A DNA stretch of 64,000 bases from UBA2279 sp041595875 (GTDB lineage: Bacteria; Actinomycetota; Coriobacteriia; Anaerosomatales; Anaerosomataceae): NCBI GenBank assembly GCA_041595875.1, contig JBFHJN010000001.1, positions 1 to 64,000 on the forward strand, given 5' to 3'. The position numbers and the translations under genes were made by a program. Positions within the stretch are counted from its first letter, which is position 1. Each line of letters starts with the position of its first letter. The notes below the pieces were generated by a model, which did not search any database, was not told the origin of the DNA, and saw only the letters and a program-made list of their open reading frames with translations. Shown here piece after piece: positions 8,640 to 17,276 of the stretch.

Positions 8640-10946
8640 ATGAAACGCACGGTCAAACTGCTAGCGGTGGCTATGGTGGCCCTGCTGATGCTCCCTGTCG
8701 TGGGTGCGTCCGCATCGACCGGTACGGAGACCGAGCCTTCCGGCCTGGTCGTCATCGTCCTGGCGCCATACCTGACGTGGCAAGACGTGTTGGGCGGCAC
8801 GATGCCCGAGACGAGCGAGTTGGCGCGTGAAGGCGCCATCGGCAACCTGAACACTCGCGCGAGCGCCCGGTTCACCAGCACCGTCACGCAGACGCATGCG
8901 GCGTTGACCATCTCGGCATCGTCCTCATCGGCGTCTGACGCCAGCGCTCCTGCAGCTTACTCTGTGACCGAGCACTACGAAGTAGGCGACGCTGCAGACG
9001 CCTACGACCGGTTCATGGGGCGGAACCCGGGAGACAGCGCTGTTGTGTTCCTCGGCCTGCCCAGGATACAGCGCGCGAACGAATCACAGACTCTGGATAC
9101 GCAGATCGGTGCGCTCGGTCAGGCGATCCATGACGCAGGCGGCGCTACGGCTGCTCTGGGCAACTCCGATTACGGTTATGAGGTCCGTCAGACATGGCAG
9201 AGCCGGCCGGCCGCGCTTGTGGCGATGGACAGCGAAGGGCTTGTCGATTACGGCGATGTCTCGGCCAAGCTGCTCATGAGCGATCCTGACGCGCCGTACG
9301 GCGTGTCTACCGACGTGGAAGTGATGCGTTTCACCTTTGCGAGCGCAGTTCGCGGTGTCGCAACCGATGGTGGTCCGGGGCTTGTGGTCGTCGACCCCGG
9401 CGATGCAGAGCGCGCTCAGAGATTCGCGACAGATGTGACTGATGATGTCGCAGTGGAGCATCGCGTGAAGGCGAACGTCAAGACGGATCAGATCGTCGGG
9501 ATGGTCCGTGACAGCCTGCCTGCCGACGCCACGTTGATCGTGCTGTCCCAGATACCGGAGACGCCGGAGTCCGGTCCGGTCGGCTTTGCGCCGCTCATCG
9601 TGAGCGGCGACGGATGGAAGGGCGTCATCACGACACCTTCCACTCACAGGGTCGGCATAACACCGGAACTCGATATCGCGCCAACCGTCCTTGCCGAGCT
9701 TGGCATCGATCGGTCTGTGGCGATGCTCGGTAACGCGATCAGCTCGGACGGCTCGAGCCTGTCGCTGGATGACAGGGTCACTGAGCTCGAGTCGCTCAAC
9801 ACGATGGCGGTCGCCGTGGACACTGTGCGCCTGACGGTCACCAACACCTACATCGGGATCACGATAGCGCTCCTGCTCGTAGGGACGTTCTTCATGCTAC
9901 GCATCAAACGCCGCCGTCCGGCGTGGGCACACAAGGTGTTCTCTTTGTTGCGTAACGGGCTGTTGTTCATGCTGTGCGTCCCCGTTTCTGCGACGCTGAT
10001 GTACCTCGTCGTGCCAAGGCCGGACTCACCGTCGCTGGTCCTCCTGTTGCTGGTGGGCGTCTCGGCGGTTCTATGGCTTGGTGCGATGGTCTTGGCGCGA
10101 CGCTTCGGGTCCGCTCTCGCCGCCGGCGCCGTTGGGCTCGTGACGGCGTTCGTGCTCATCATCGACCAGCTGCTTGGTGCGCCGCTCTCCTTCTCGGGAC
10201 TGTTCAGCTACTCCCCGTTGTGGGGTGCGCGCTACTACGGGATCGGCAACGAGGGCGCGAGCATCCTCGTGGGCGGTGGGCTCGTTGGCGTCGCGTTGAT
10301 GTTCGATCACTTCCGAGAGGCCCGCTGGGTCGCTCCGGTGAAGCAGTGGGTCCTTCCCTTGTTCGCTCTGCTCGTCGTCGCTGTCACAGCTGCGCCGTTT
10401 TGGGGCGCGAACGTGGGCGTTGCCGCATGGGGTTTTGCTGCCTTCGGCATTGCGTGGCTTCAGATGAACGGACACAAGGTGACCTGGAAGATGGCGCTTC
10501 TTGGAGTGCTGAGCGTCGTGGTCATCGTCGGGCTGTTCTCTATCTACGACCTCTCGGATGCCGGCGACGGCGGCCAGACGCATCTTGGCCGCGCGTGGGA
10601 GAGCGCGGAAGAAGGCGGCGTGAGCGCGCTATGGACGATCGTCGCCCGAAAAGCCGAGACGAACATGCGCGTCTTGCGCGCGTCGAACTGGTCGTATCTA
10701 CTGTTCGCCATTCTCGGCTTCCTCGCATATATGCGCTGGCGTCCGCATGGCGATTTCGCCGATGCGCTCAACAAGTACCCCAATTTCGGCATAGCGATGA
10801 CCGCCGCGCTCATAGGCAGTCTGGTCGGCTACTTCACGGAGGACTCAGGGATAGTGATCCCTGCCCTTGTCATGCTGTATGTGGCAGGGAGCATCCTGTA
10901 CCTGATGCTCAGCGACGCCGCCGCGGAGCAGGGTGAGACAGCGTGA
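8640..10946 (+). CDS. Large membrane protein with degenerate alkaline-phosphatase-superfamily ectodomain
   Basis: The 768-residue protein starts at the ATG behind GGAGG; an in-frame start at 8571 without a ribosome site is not preferred. Residues 1-25 form a signal peptide (KLLAVAMVALLMLPVVGASA). Residues about 35-385 look like an alkaline phosphatase/phosphoglycerate mutase fold, best seen in STHRVGITPELDIAPTVL, but the first-strand metal-binding Asp (here VVIVLAPYLTW) and the usual DHG motif (here IVLSQIPETPESG) are missing. Then follow about ten membrane helices with the conserved-looking YYGIGNEGASILVGGG and FWGANVGVAAWG. It overlaps the MraY/WecA-like gene by four bases. Function is not known; the pairing suggests cell-surface glycan work, and the ectodomain may be non-catalytic. 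Confidence 0.75.
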   Translation: MKRTVKLLAVAMVALLMLPVVGASASTGTETEPSGLVVIVLAPYLTWQDVLGGTMPETSELAREGAIGNLNTRASARFTSTVTQTHAALTISASSSSASDASAPAAYSVTEHYEVGDAADAYDRFMGRNPGDSAVVFLGLPRIQRANESQTLDTQIGALGQAIHDAGGATAALGNSDYGYEVRQTWQSRPAALVAMDSEGLVDYGDVSAKLLMSDPDAPYGVSTDVEVMRFTFASAVRGVATDGGPGLVVVDPGDAERAQRFATDVTDDVAVEHRVKANVKTDQIVGMVRDSLPADATLIVLSQIPETPESGPVGFAPLIVSGDGWKGVITTPSTHRVGITPELDIAPTVLAELGIDRSVAMLGNAISSDGSSLSLDDRVTELESLNTMAVAVDTVRLTVTNTYIGITIALLLVGTFFMLRIKRRRPAWAHKVFSLLRNGLLFMLCVPVSATLMYLVVPRPDSPSLVLLLLVGVSAVLWLGAMVLARRFGSALAAGAVGLVTAFVLIIDQLLGAPLSFSGLFSYSPLWGARYYGIGNEGASILVGGGLVGVALMFDHFREARWVAPVKQWVLPLFALLVVAVTAAPFWGANVGVAAWGFAAFGIAWLQMNGHKVTWKMALLGVLSVVVIVGLFSIYDLSDAGDGGQTHLGRAWESAEEGGVSALWTIVARKAETNMRVLRASNWSYLLFAILGFLAYMRWRPHGDFADALNKYPNFGIAMTAALIGSLVGYFTEDSGIVIPALVMLYVAGSILYLMLSDAAAEQGETA

Positions 10947-12055
10947 GCCCGCTCTATGCCGATGCGGTCACCCTCGTCCTTGCGGCGATCGTGGCATGGG
11001 TGCTGCCTTCTGTGGCGATGAGGGCGCTCGTGCCATCACTTGCCGAGGGCCGCACGATGCAGAACTTCCGGGGCAGGCCGGTCTTTCTTGGACTCGGCCT
11101 CAGCTGGGTCGTGTGGGCGGTGGGCATCATGGCGATGCGTGCTGTCCTGGAGGCCGTCGGCAGTGTCTTTCCCGAGGCTCCCGATGCGCTCTTCCATCTG
11201 TATTCAGGCGCGCTCGGCGTGGTGTTCAGTGGTATGCCGCTCCTTCTGGTCGCCTTCGCATTCGCGTTCGGGCTGATCGATGACGCGTTCGGGACGAGCG
11301 GCCACAAGGGTTTCAGGGGCCATCTTCGTGCATTCCGGGTGGGACGGATGACCTCGGGCTCATTGAAGCTGTTCGGCGTGGGTCTGGTCTCGGTCTTCTA
11401 CGGTTGGTCCGCCAGCGCCCGCGTGGTCGAGACGGGGGCTTCTGACACCGCCAGCACCTTCATGCGCATCGGGGCGTGGATACTGGCCACATTGGTGATC
11501 GGGCTGTCCACCAACTTGTTCAATCTGCTGGACCTTCGTCCCGGACGGGCCCTCAAGTCCTACGTCCTGTTCATCGTCCCGCTAGGGACCGCTTTTGCCG
11601 TCACTATAATGCGTGGGTACTCGGAGTTCGCCGCCGGCATAGGGGATACGGTGGGTGCCGCGTCCGCTATCAGCTCCGTCGAGTGGACGACCATGATCGT
11701 GGCTAGTCTGCTGATGTTCCTCGGGCCGGTCCTGGCCGTCTGGCGATACGACCTTGGCGAGCAGGGCATGCTCGGGGACGCAGGCTCCAACGTCCTTGGA
11801 GCAGTTGTGGGCTTTCTGCTGGTGGGCGTGCTGCCGCTCTGGGGATTCGGAGTGGCTGCGGCACTGCTGCTCCTGCTGAATCTCGCGTCGGAACGGATAT
11901 CGTTCTCGACCGTGATCGAGCGTACACCCGTGTTGCGGTGGATGGACTCTCTCGGCAGACTGAAGGACACAGAAGGCGACCAGTCCTTGCCTCCGGGTGA
12001 TGCGGATGCTGCGCGCGGTAGTGTGACGCAGGAGCCGGATACGATAGACACATAG
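10943..12055 (+). CDS. MraY/WecA-superfamily polyprenyl-phosphate sugar-1-phosphate transferase paralogue
   Basis: A 370-residue polytopic protein, about ten helices, that resembles enzymes loading a sugar phosphate onto undecaprenyl phosphate. Counterparts of the catalytic motifs are visible: FGLIDDAFG for the Asp-Asp pair, NLFNLLDLRPGRALK in place of the usual N-x-x-DG-x-DG-LA loop, and LGDAGSNVLGA for the MGD-GS motif. The substrate loop therefore differs clearly from true MraY, which is encoded at 31839-32891, so this is a separate enzyme of unknown sugar specificity or a non-catalytic relative. The GTG start overlaps the preceding stop (GTGA). The tail after residue 330 is polar and low in complexity. 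Confidence 0.75.
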   Translation: MSPLYADAVTLVLAAIVAWVLPSVAMRALVPSLAEGRTMQNFRGRPVFLGLGLSWVVWAVGIMAMRAVLEAVGSVFPEAPDALFHLYSGALGVVFSGMPLLLVAFAFAFGLIDDAFGTSGHKGFRGHLRAFRVGRMTSGSLKLFGVGLVSVFYGWSASARVVETGASDTASTFMRIGAWILATLVIGLSTNLFNLLDLRPGRALKSYVLFIVPLGTAFAVTIMRGYSEFAAGIGDTVGAASAISSVEWTTMIVASLLMFLGPVLAVWRYDLGEQGMLGDAGSNVLGAVVGFLLVGVLPLWGFGVAAALLLLLNLASERISFSTVIERTPVLRWMDSLGRLKDTEGDQSLPPGDADAARGSVTQEPDTIDT

Positions 12056-12062
12056 GAACAAC

Positions 12063-12087
12063 CCGCGCCCTCGTCAGCAGGGCGCGG
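12063..12087 (+). other. Perfect 9-bp inverted repeat between the MraY-like gene and pyrG
   Basis: CCGCGCCCT (12063-12071) is repeated as AGGGCGCGG (12079-12087) around a 7-base loop. No T-run follows, so it is not a standard intrinsic terminator. A weak -10 candidate TATCAT (12088-12093) that could serve pyrG follows directly. Confidence 0.55.
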
Positions 12088-12133
12088 TATCATATCGGCA
12101 AGGATTCGAGGCATAGGGAGGCACGAGGACCGT

Positions 12134-13747
12134 ATGGCAAAACATATCTTCGTCACGGGAGGCGTTGTCAGTTCGCTTGGCAAGGGAATCACTGCGGCAT
12201 CGCTTGGTCGTTTGCTTAAGTCCCGTGGACTGAAGGTGACCATCCAAAAGCTCGACCCCTATCTCAATGTCGACCCCGGCACGATGAGTCCTTTCCAGCA
12301 CGGCGAGGTCTTCGTGACCGATGACGGGGGAGAGACCGACCTCGACCTCGGCCACTACGAGCGCTTCATCGACGAGTCTTTGGCGCGTGACTGCAACGTC
12401 ACTGCCGGCTCGGTGTATCAGACGATCGTCACCAAGGAGCGCCGAGGCGACTATCTGGGTGCGACCGTGCAGGTCATCCCTCATGTGACCAACGAGATCA
12501 AGGAGCGGATCAAGCGCCTTGCCGAGCAGACCCAGCCCGACGTCATCATCACCGAGGTCGGCGGCACCGTCGGCGACATCGAGTCGCTGCCGTTCCTTGA
12601 GGCTATCCGTCAGTTGCGCAAAGACCAGGGTCGCGAGAACGTCTGCTACATCCACGTGACCCTCGTGCCCTACATCGCAGCCAGCGCAGAGCTCAAGACC
12701 AAGCCGACCCAGCACTCGGTCAAGGAGCTGCGCTCCATCGGTATACAGCCTGACTTCATCGTGTGCCGGTCGGATCGCCCCATAGACGCGGGCATCCGCC
12801 GTAAGATCGGCCTGTTCTGCGACGTCGATCCCAAAGCGGTCGTCTCGGCGCAGGACGCGGCCTCCATCTATGAGGTGCCGCTCAAGCTTCATGAGCAGGG
12901 ACTGGACAGCATGGTCATCGAGCGCCTCGACCTTGAGTGCGGCGAGTTCGACATCAGTGAATGGCAGAAGTTCGTGGGAAGCAGCCAGTCGCTCACCAAC
13001 ACGGTCGATATCGCTCTGGTGGGCAAGTACGTCCAGCTGCCCGATGCGTATCTCTCGGTGGCGGAAGCGCTTGATCACGCGGGCATCTTCCATGGCCACG
13101 AGGTCAATCTGCACTGGGTCGACGCGGAGTCGCTCACTCCTGAAGAGGTCGACCAGGTGCTCTCCGAGATGGACGGCATCCTGGTGCCGGGCGGCTTCGG
13201 GATCCGTGGCATCGAGGGCAAGGTGCGCGCCGCGCGCTATGCCCGGGAGAACAAGGTCCCGTACTTCGGGATCTGCCTTGGTCTGCAAGTGGCAGTCGTC
13301 GAGTTCGCCCGTCACGTGGCCGGTCTTGAGGATGCGAACTCGGCGGAGTTCGACGCGGTGTCGCCACATCCGGTCATCGACCTCATGCGCGACCAGCATG
13401 ATGTGAGCGATATGGGCGGAACGATGCGCCTGGGCGCGTACCCGTGCAAGGTGGTTCCTGACACCAAGGGCTTCGCAGCATATGGCGAGGAAGTCATATA
13501 CGAGCGTCATCGCCATCGTTTCGAGGTCAACAACGCGTACCGTCAGCAGTTGGTGGATGCCGGCCTCGTCATCTCGGGCGTGTCTCCTGACGACAAGCTT
13601 GTCGAGATGGTGGAGCTGCCCGACCACCCCTGGTTCCTGGGCAATCAGGGCCACCCCGAATTCAAGAGCCGCCCCACAAGGCCGGCGCCGCTTTTCCGTG
13701 ACTTCATCGGCGCGGCGACCGAGTATCGCAAAGCCCGGAAGGGGTAG
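12134..13747 (+). CDS. pyrG: CTP synthase
   Basis: Converts UTP to CTP with ATP and glutamine, the last step of pyrimidine nucleotide synthesis. The 537-residue protein has the N-terminal amidoligase domain with TGGVVSSLGKGI and KLDPYLNVDPGTMSPFQHGE, then a class I glutamine amidotransferase domain with the nucleophile Cys381 in GICLGLQ and the His-Glu pair in GNQGHPEFKSRP. Length and order are normal. No leader attenuator with a C-run, as known from Bacillus, is seen upstream. The peptidase gene follows after two bases. Confidence 0.98.
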   Translation: MAKHIFVTGGVVSSLGKGITAASLGRLLKSRGLKVTIQKLDPYLNVDPGTMSPFQHGEVFVTDDGGETDLDLGHYERFIDESLARDCNVTAGSVYQTIVTKERRGDYLGATVQVIPHVTNEIKERIKRLAEQTQPDVIITEVGGTVGDIESLPFLEAIRQLRKDQGRENVCYIHVTLVPYIAASAELKTKPTQHSVKELRSIGIQPDFIVCRSDRPIDAGIRRKIGLFCDVDPKAVVSAQDAASIYEVPLKLHEQGLDSMVIERLDLECGEFDISEWQKFVGSSQSLTNTVDIALVGKYVQLPDAYLSVAEALDHAGIFHGHEVNLHWVDAESLTPEEVDQVLSEMDGILVPGGFGIRGIEGKVRAARYARENKVPYFGICLGLQVAVVEFARHVAGLEDANSAEFDAVSPHPVIDLMRDQHDVSDMGGTMRLGAYPCKVVPDTKGFAAYGEEVIYERHRHRFEVNNAYRQQLVDAGLVISGVSPDDKLVEMVELPDHPWFLGNQGHPEFKSRPTRPAPLFRDFIGAATEYRKARKG

Positions 13748-13749
13748 CA

Positions 13750-14859
13750 GTGACCGATCGTCTCACCCAGACGTTCCTGGATCTCGTCCGCATAGACAGC
13801 CCGTCCGGCCACGAGAGCGAGGTCGCACGCTACGTCGCTGCGGCTCTTAGCGACGCAGGATGCACTGTTCGTTTCGACGATACGCAAGCGCAAACGGGCT
13901 CTGATACCGGCAACCTCATTGCGGTGCTCCCGGCGACCGCTCCCGGCAAGACTTTGGTCTTCTCGGCGCACATGGACTGCGTCGAGCCGTGCCGCGGTGT
14001 CGAGCCGGTAGTGCGCGATGGTGTTGTGTACTCGTCCGGCGACACCATCCTGGGCGGTGACGATAAGTCGGGGGTCGCTGCGATCATCGAGCTCATGCAG
14101 CGCCTCGCGCAAAACGGCGAGAAGCACGCAGAGGTACGCGTGTTGATGACTGTGGGCGAGGAGAGCGCACTGCTTGGCGCCAAGGCGATGAGCGCAGACG
14201 AACTGGTTGGCGACCTGTGTCTTGTCCTGGACGCTGCCGGGGATGTGGGCGGCGTTGTGACCGCGGCTCCGACCCACTACACCTTCCAGGCTACCTTCAA
14301 CGGTCGGGCGTCGCACGCGGGTGTGGAGCCTGAGCGTGGCGTCTCGGCGGTCATCATGGCATCGCGTGCCATAGCCGCGATGGAGCTTGGACGCTTGGAC
14401 GCCGAGACGACCTCGAATATCGGCACGATAGTCGGCGGTTCAGCCACCAACGTGGTCGCGCCCTCGTGCGTCGTGACGGGCGAGTGTCGTTCGCTCAGTC
14501 ACGCTCGCGCAGGCGCCGTCCGTGATTCGATGGATCTGGCGATGCGCAGTGCCGCGGAGCAGATGGGCGGCACCGTTGATGTGGAGTGGGTCCTGGAGTA
14601 TGAGGGCTTCCGCTTTGACGATGATTCACCCGAGATATCCCTGGTGACCGAAGCCTGTGCCGATATCGGTGTCCCGGCGCGGCTGTTCGGGACCGGTGGG
14701 GGCAGTGATGGCAACATCCTCTCGGCGAAAGGCGTGCCGACCATCGTCCTATCAAGCGGCATGACCGACGTTCACAGCGTGGACGAGAGTCTTGACCTTC
14801 GTCAGCTCGGGCTGCTTGCCGACCTGCTGGAGGCAGTCGTCCTCCGTGCGGTGGGATAG
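13750..14859 (+). CDS. M20 family metallopeptidase (peptidase T-like)
   Basis: Zinc-dependent exopeptidase or amidohydrolase of 369 residues, cytosolic. The metal ligands of the M20 family can be placed: His74 and Asp76 in FSAHMDC, Asp104/105 in GGDDKSG, Glu137/138 in GEES, and the C-terminal His in TDVHSVDE. A dimerisation insert with ASHAGVEPERG lies in the middle. Relatives are annotated as peptidase T-like or PepD-like; the substrate is unknown. It starts with GTG two bases after pyrG and is followed two bases later by the DUF3866 gene, so the three genes are likely cotranscribed. Confidence 0.88.
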   Translation: MTDRLTQTFLDLVRIDSPSGHESEVARYVAAALSDAGCTVRFDDTQAQTGSDTGNLIAVLPATAPGKTLVFSAHMDCVEPCRGVEPVVRDGVVYSSGDTILGGDDKSGVAAIIELMQRLAQNGEKHAEVRVLMTVGEESALLGAKAMSADELVGDLCLVLDAAGDVGGVVTAAPTHYTFQATFNGRASHAGVEPERGVSAVIMASRAIAAMELGRLDAETTSNIGTIVGGSATNVVAPSCVVTGECRSLSHARAGAVRDSMDLAMRSAAEQMGGTVDVEWVLEYEGFRFDDDSPEISLVTEACADIGVPARLFGTGGGSDGNILSAKGVPTIVLSSGMTDVHSVDESLDLRQLGLLADLLEAVVLRAVG

Positions 14860-14861
14860 CA

Positions 14862-15932
14862 ATGCGTCTGGTCTGGGCGACCGTCGGCAAGATCGTGCAG
14901 GACCTGGAAGGAATCCAGCGTCTGGATGTATTGCTTGACGAGGGCGAGTCCGGGCCGCAGGCCCTGTGTTACACGACGCTCAGCGGCCGCTGCGCCCGGG
15001 GCGACCGCGTGTTGGTCAACACCACGGCCGTAGACCTCGGTCTGGGAACCGGTGGCGACCATCTGGTTGTCGCCCGGGGAACCCGGGGCGTCGTGCTTGA
15101 TGACCCCTCGGCGGGTCACATCATGAAGCTCCGCTATACACCCCTGCAACGTGACGTGCTTTCGGTCGAGGAGCAGGGGAGTCCTCACCACGATACGATG
15201 GCCCATGCCACTACGCTGGACGGGATGCCGGTGGTCTGTTGTGGCCTGCATAGCCAGGTCCTTCCTGTGGCCGCCGCTGTCAAGCGGGCTCGTCCTGAGG
15301 CGCGCGTCGCCTACGTCATGACCGACGGAGCTGCGCTTCCTCTGGCGCTTTCGCAAGTCGTCAGCCGTATGACCGCGGCAGGACTCGTCGACGCGACGAT
15401 CACCTCCGGTCAGGCCTTCGGCGGGGACATCGAAGCGGTCAATCTTCACTCGGCGCTCCTTGCTGCGCGCCATGTTGTCGGAGCAGATGTGGCCGTGGTG
15501 GCCATAGGGCCGGGCGTGGTGGGTACCGCCACTCCGTTCGGACACGGTGGGGTCGCGCAGGGGGAGGCCATGAACGCCGTGGGGTCGCTGGGAGGCGTGC
15601 CCGTGGCCTGCTTGCGGGTCTCGTCCGCTGATTCCAGACCCAGGCACCAGGGGGTCAGTCACCACACGCTTACCGCTCTTGGGAAGATCGCGCTGGTGAG
15701 GGTGGTCGTACCGGTGCCGGAGCTGGAATCGTCTACGACCGACGGGATGGTCAGCGCCCTTGCAGCCGATATGATCGCCGAGAAGCACCACGTTGAGCAT
15801 GTGGAGATCGGTGGCATGCCCGACACGCGTGGCATCAGCATGCGCTCGATGGGCAGGGGGGTTGAAGACGACCCGGTGTTCTTTGCCGCGGCAGTCGCTG
15901 CAGGTTGTGCGGCAGCGGCCCGGATATCGTAG
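14862..15932 (+). CDS. DUF3866 family protein of unknown function
   Basis: The 356-residue protein fits the conserved family DUF3866 of Actinomycetota and some Bacillota, which has no known role. It has no signal peptide or membrane helix. Notable segments are the N-terminal beta-rich part (GDRVLVNTTAVDLGLGTGGDHLVV), GLHSQVLPVAAAVK, YVMTDGAALPLALS, GPGVVGTATPFGHGG and a His-rich RHQGVSHHTLTALGK. It sits in an apparent operon with pyrG and an M20 peptidase and is separated from ald by 138 bases. Family membership rests on recognition of these segments. Confidence 0.72.
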   Translation: MRLVWATVGKIVQDLEGIQRLDVLLDEGESGPQALCYTTLSGRCARGDRVLVNTTAVDLGLGTGGDHLVVARGTRGVVLDDPSAGHIMKLRYTPLQRDVLSVEEQGSPHHDTMAHATTLDGMPVVCCGLHSQVLPVAAAVKRARPEARVAYVMTDGAALPLALSQVVSRMTAAGLVDATITSGQAFGGDIEAVNLHSALLAARHVVGADVAVVAIGPGVVGTATPFGHGGVAQGEAMNAVGSLGGVPVACLRVSSADSRPRHQGVSHHTLTALGKIALVRVVVPVPELESSTTDGMVSALAADMIAEKHHVEHVEIGGMPDTRGISMRSMGRGVEDDPVFFAAAVAAGCAAAARIS

Positions 15933-16070
15933 GTTCCGACTGGTGCCAGGTGTGCGGCTGGGATACACTTACCAGGGTTCTCATGTGGTCAAAGTATACG
16001 GCGCTCGATGCCGTTGACCGCATCGCGTATGCACGTCAATGTATGGTAATCCTGAGCTGAGGAGACGAAC

Positions 16071-17183
16071 GTGATTATCGGTGTGCCAAAGGAGATCAAG
16101 AACAACGAGTTCCGGGTAGGCATGACCCCGGGTGGTGCGCGCGAGTTCGTGGCGCATGGTCATACTGTCCTCGTGGAGAAGTCTGCGGGGGAGGGTTCTT
16201 CTTTCGCCGATGATGAGTATCTTGCTGCTGGTGCCGAGATCATCGATTCTGCCGAGGAGATCTTCGCTCGCGCAGACATGATCGTGAAGGTCAAAGAGCC
16301 CCAGGCCGTCGAGATCGCACGTCTGCGCCCCGGCCAGATCCTCTACACTTATCTGCACCTTGCTCCAGACCTTGAGCAGACTCAGGGCCTCATCAAGTCG
16401 GGCGCCGTCTGCATCGCATACGAGACCGTCGAGCTCCCCAACCGTTCCCTTCCGTTGCTGGCGCCGATGTCCGAGGTCGCCGGTCGCATGGCCGCACAGG
16501 TTGGTGCAGCCTATCTGCAGAAGCCGAACGGCGGACGCGGTGTCCTCATGGGTGGCGTTCCCGGCACGTACCCGGCAAAGGTCGTCGTTCTCGGCGGTGG
16601 TGTCGTCGGCACGAATGCCGCATACGTCGCGATGGGCATGGGCGCGGATGTCACGATCATGGATGTCAACCTTGACCGTCTGCGTTACCTCGACGAGATC
16701 TGGGGCAACCGGATGCGCACTATCTACTCCAGCAAGCACAACATCGAGAATGCGGTGTTCGAGGCGGACCTCGTGATAGGTGCCGTCCTGCTTCCGGGTG
16801 CCAAGACTCCGTACCTGGTGACCAAGGACATGCTCCCCAGTATGAAGCGCGGCTCTGTTGTGGTTGACGTATCCGTCGACCAGGGCGGTTGCATCGAGAC
16901 CACGCACGCAACGACGCATGCGGAGCCCACGTTCTTCGTCGATGGCGTGCTGCACTACGGTGTTGCGAACATGCCGGGTGCGGTTCCCAACACCTCGACG
17001 GTGGCGCTCACCAACGCGACGCTCCGCTACGGTCTGGCCATCGCCAACAAGGGTTGGCAGCAGGCGGTCACCGACGACGCAGCGCTGGCCAAGGGCGTCA
17101 ACGTCCTCGACGGCAAGATCACCTACAAGCCCGTCGCCGACGCGCACGGCATGAACTACACTCCGCTCGATCGTCTGATCTAG
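16071..17183 (+). CDS. ald: Alanine dehydrogenase
   Basis: NAD-dependent interconversion of L-alanine and pyruvate plus ammonium. The 370-residue protein has the normal family length, the substrate-binding Arg in NNEFRVGMTP, Lys in IVKVKEPQ and His in YTYLHLAPD, and the NAD-binding glycine loop VVLGGGVVGTNAA. The GTG start follows GAGGAG. The 138-base region upstream contains TTGACC (16014) and TATGGT (16042) but their spacing of 22 is too long, so no promoter is called. It is a single gene ended by a clear terminator. Confidence 0.97.
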   Translation: MIIGVPKEIKNNEFRVGMTPGGAREFVAHGHTVLVEKSAGEGSSFADDEYLAAGAEIIDSAEEIFARADMIVKVKEPQAVEIARLRPGQILYTYLHLAPDLEQTQGLIKSGAVCIAYETVELPNRSLPLLAPMSEVAGRMAAQVGAAYLQKPNGGRGVLMGGVPGTYPAKVVVLGGGVVGTNAAYVAMGMGADVTIMDVNLDRLRYLDEIWGNRMRTIYSSKHNIENAVFEADLVIGAVLLPGAKTPYLVTKDMLPSMKRGSVVVDVSVDQGGCIETTHATTHAEPTFFVDGVLHYGVANMPGAVPNTSTVALTNATLRYGLAIANKGWQQAVTDDAALAKGVNVLDGKITYKPVADAHGMNYTPLDRLI

Positions 17184-17201
17184 CGTATCGCGACATCGAA
17201 C

Positions 17202-17235
17202 GCAAAGGGCGGCCCTCGGGTCGCCCTTTTTGCGC
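17202..17235 (+). terminator. Intrinsic terminator of ald
   Basis: The stem GGGCG (17207-17211) pairs with CGCCC (17222-17226), followed by five T (17227-17231); upstream AAA can extend the stem into the T-run. The position, 20-50 bases after the ald stop, is as expected. Confidence 0.85.
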
Positions 17236-17242
17236 TTCAAGC

Positions 17243-17270
17243 TGGTGAAACCCGCCAGTGGTGCGATAAT
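17243..17270 (+). promoter_or_regulatory. Candidate promoter for a leaderless xerD transcript
   Basis: GATAAT (17265-17270) matches the -10 consensus at five positions and ends six bases before the xerD ATG at 17277. TGGTGA at 17243-17248 is a weak -35 with a 16-base spacer. No Shine-Dalgarno lies between them, so transcription probably starts at or near the ATG. Confidence 0.5.
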
Positions 17271-17276
17271 CGACCC

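Noticed and set aside
12074..13654. Long minus-strand open frame of about 526 codons opposite pyrG
   Set aside because: It mirrors the pyrG codons in antisense, has no family resemblance and no ribosome site; long antisense frames are expected in GC-rich genes.
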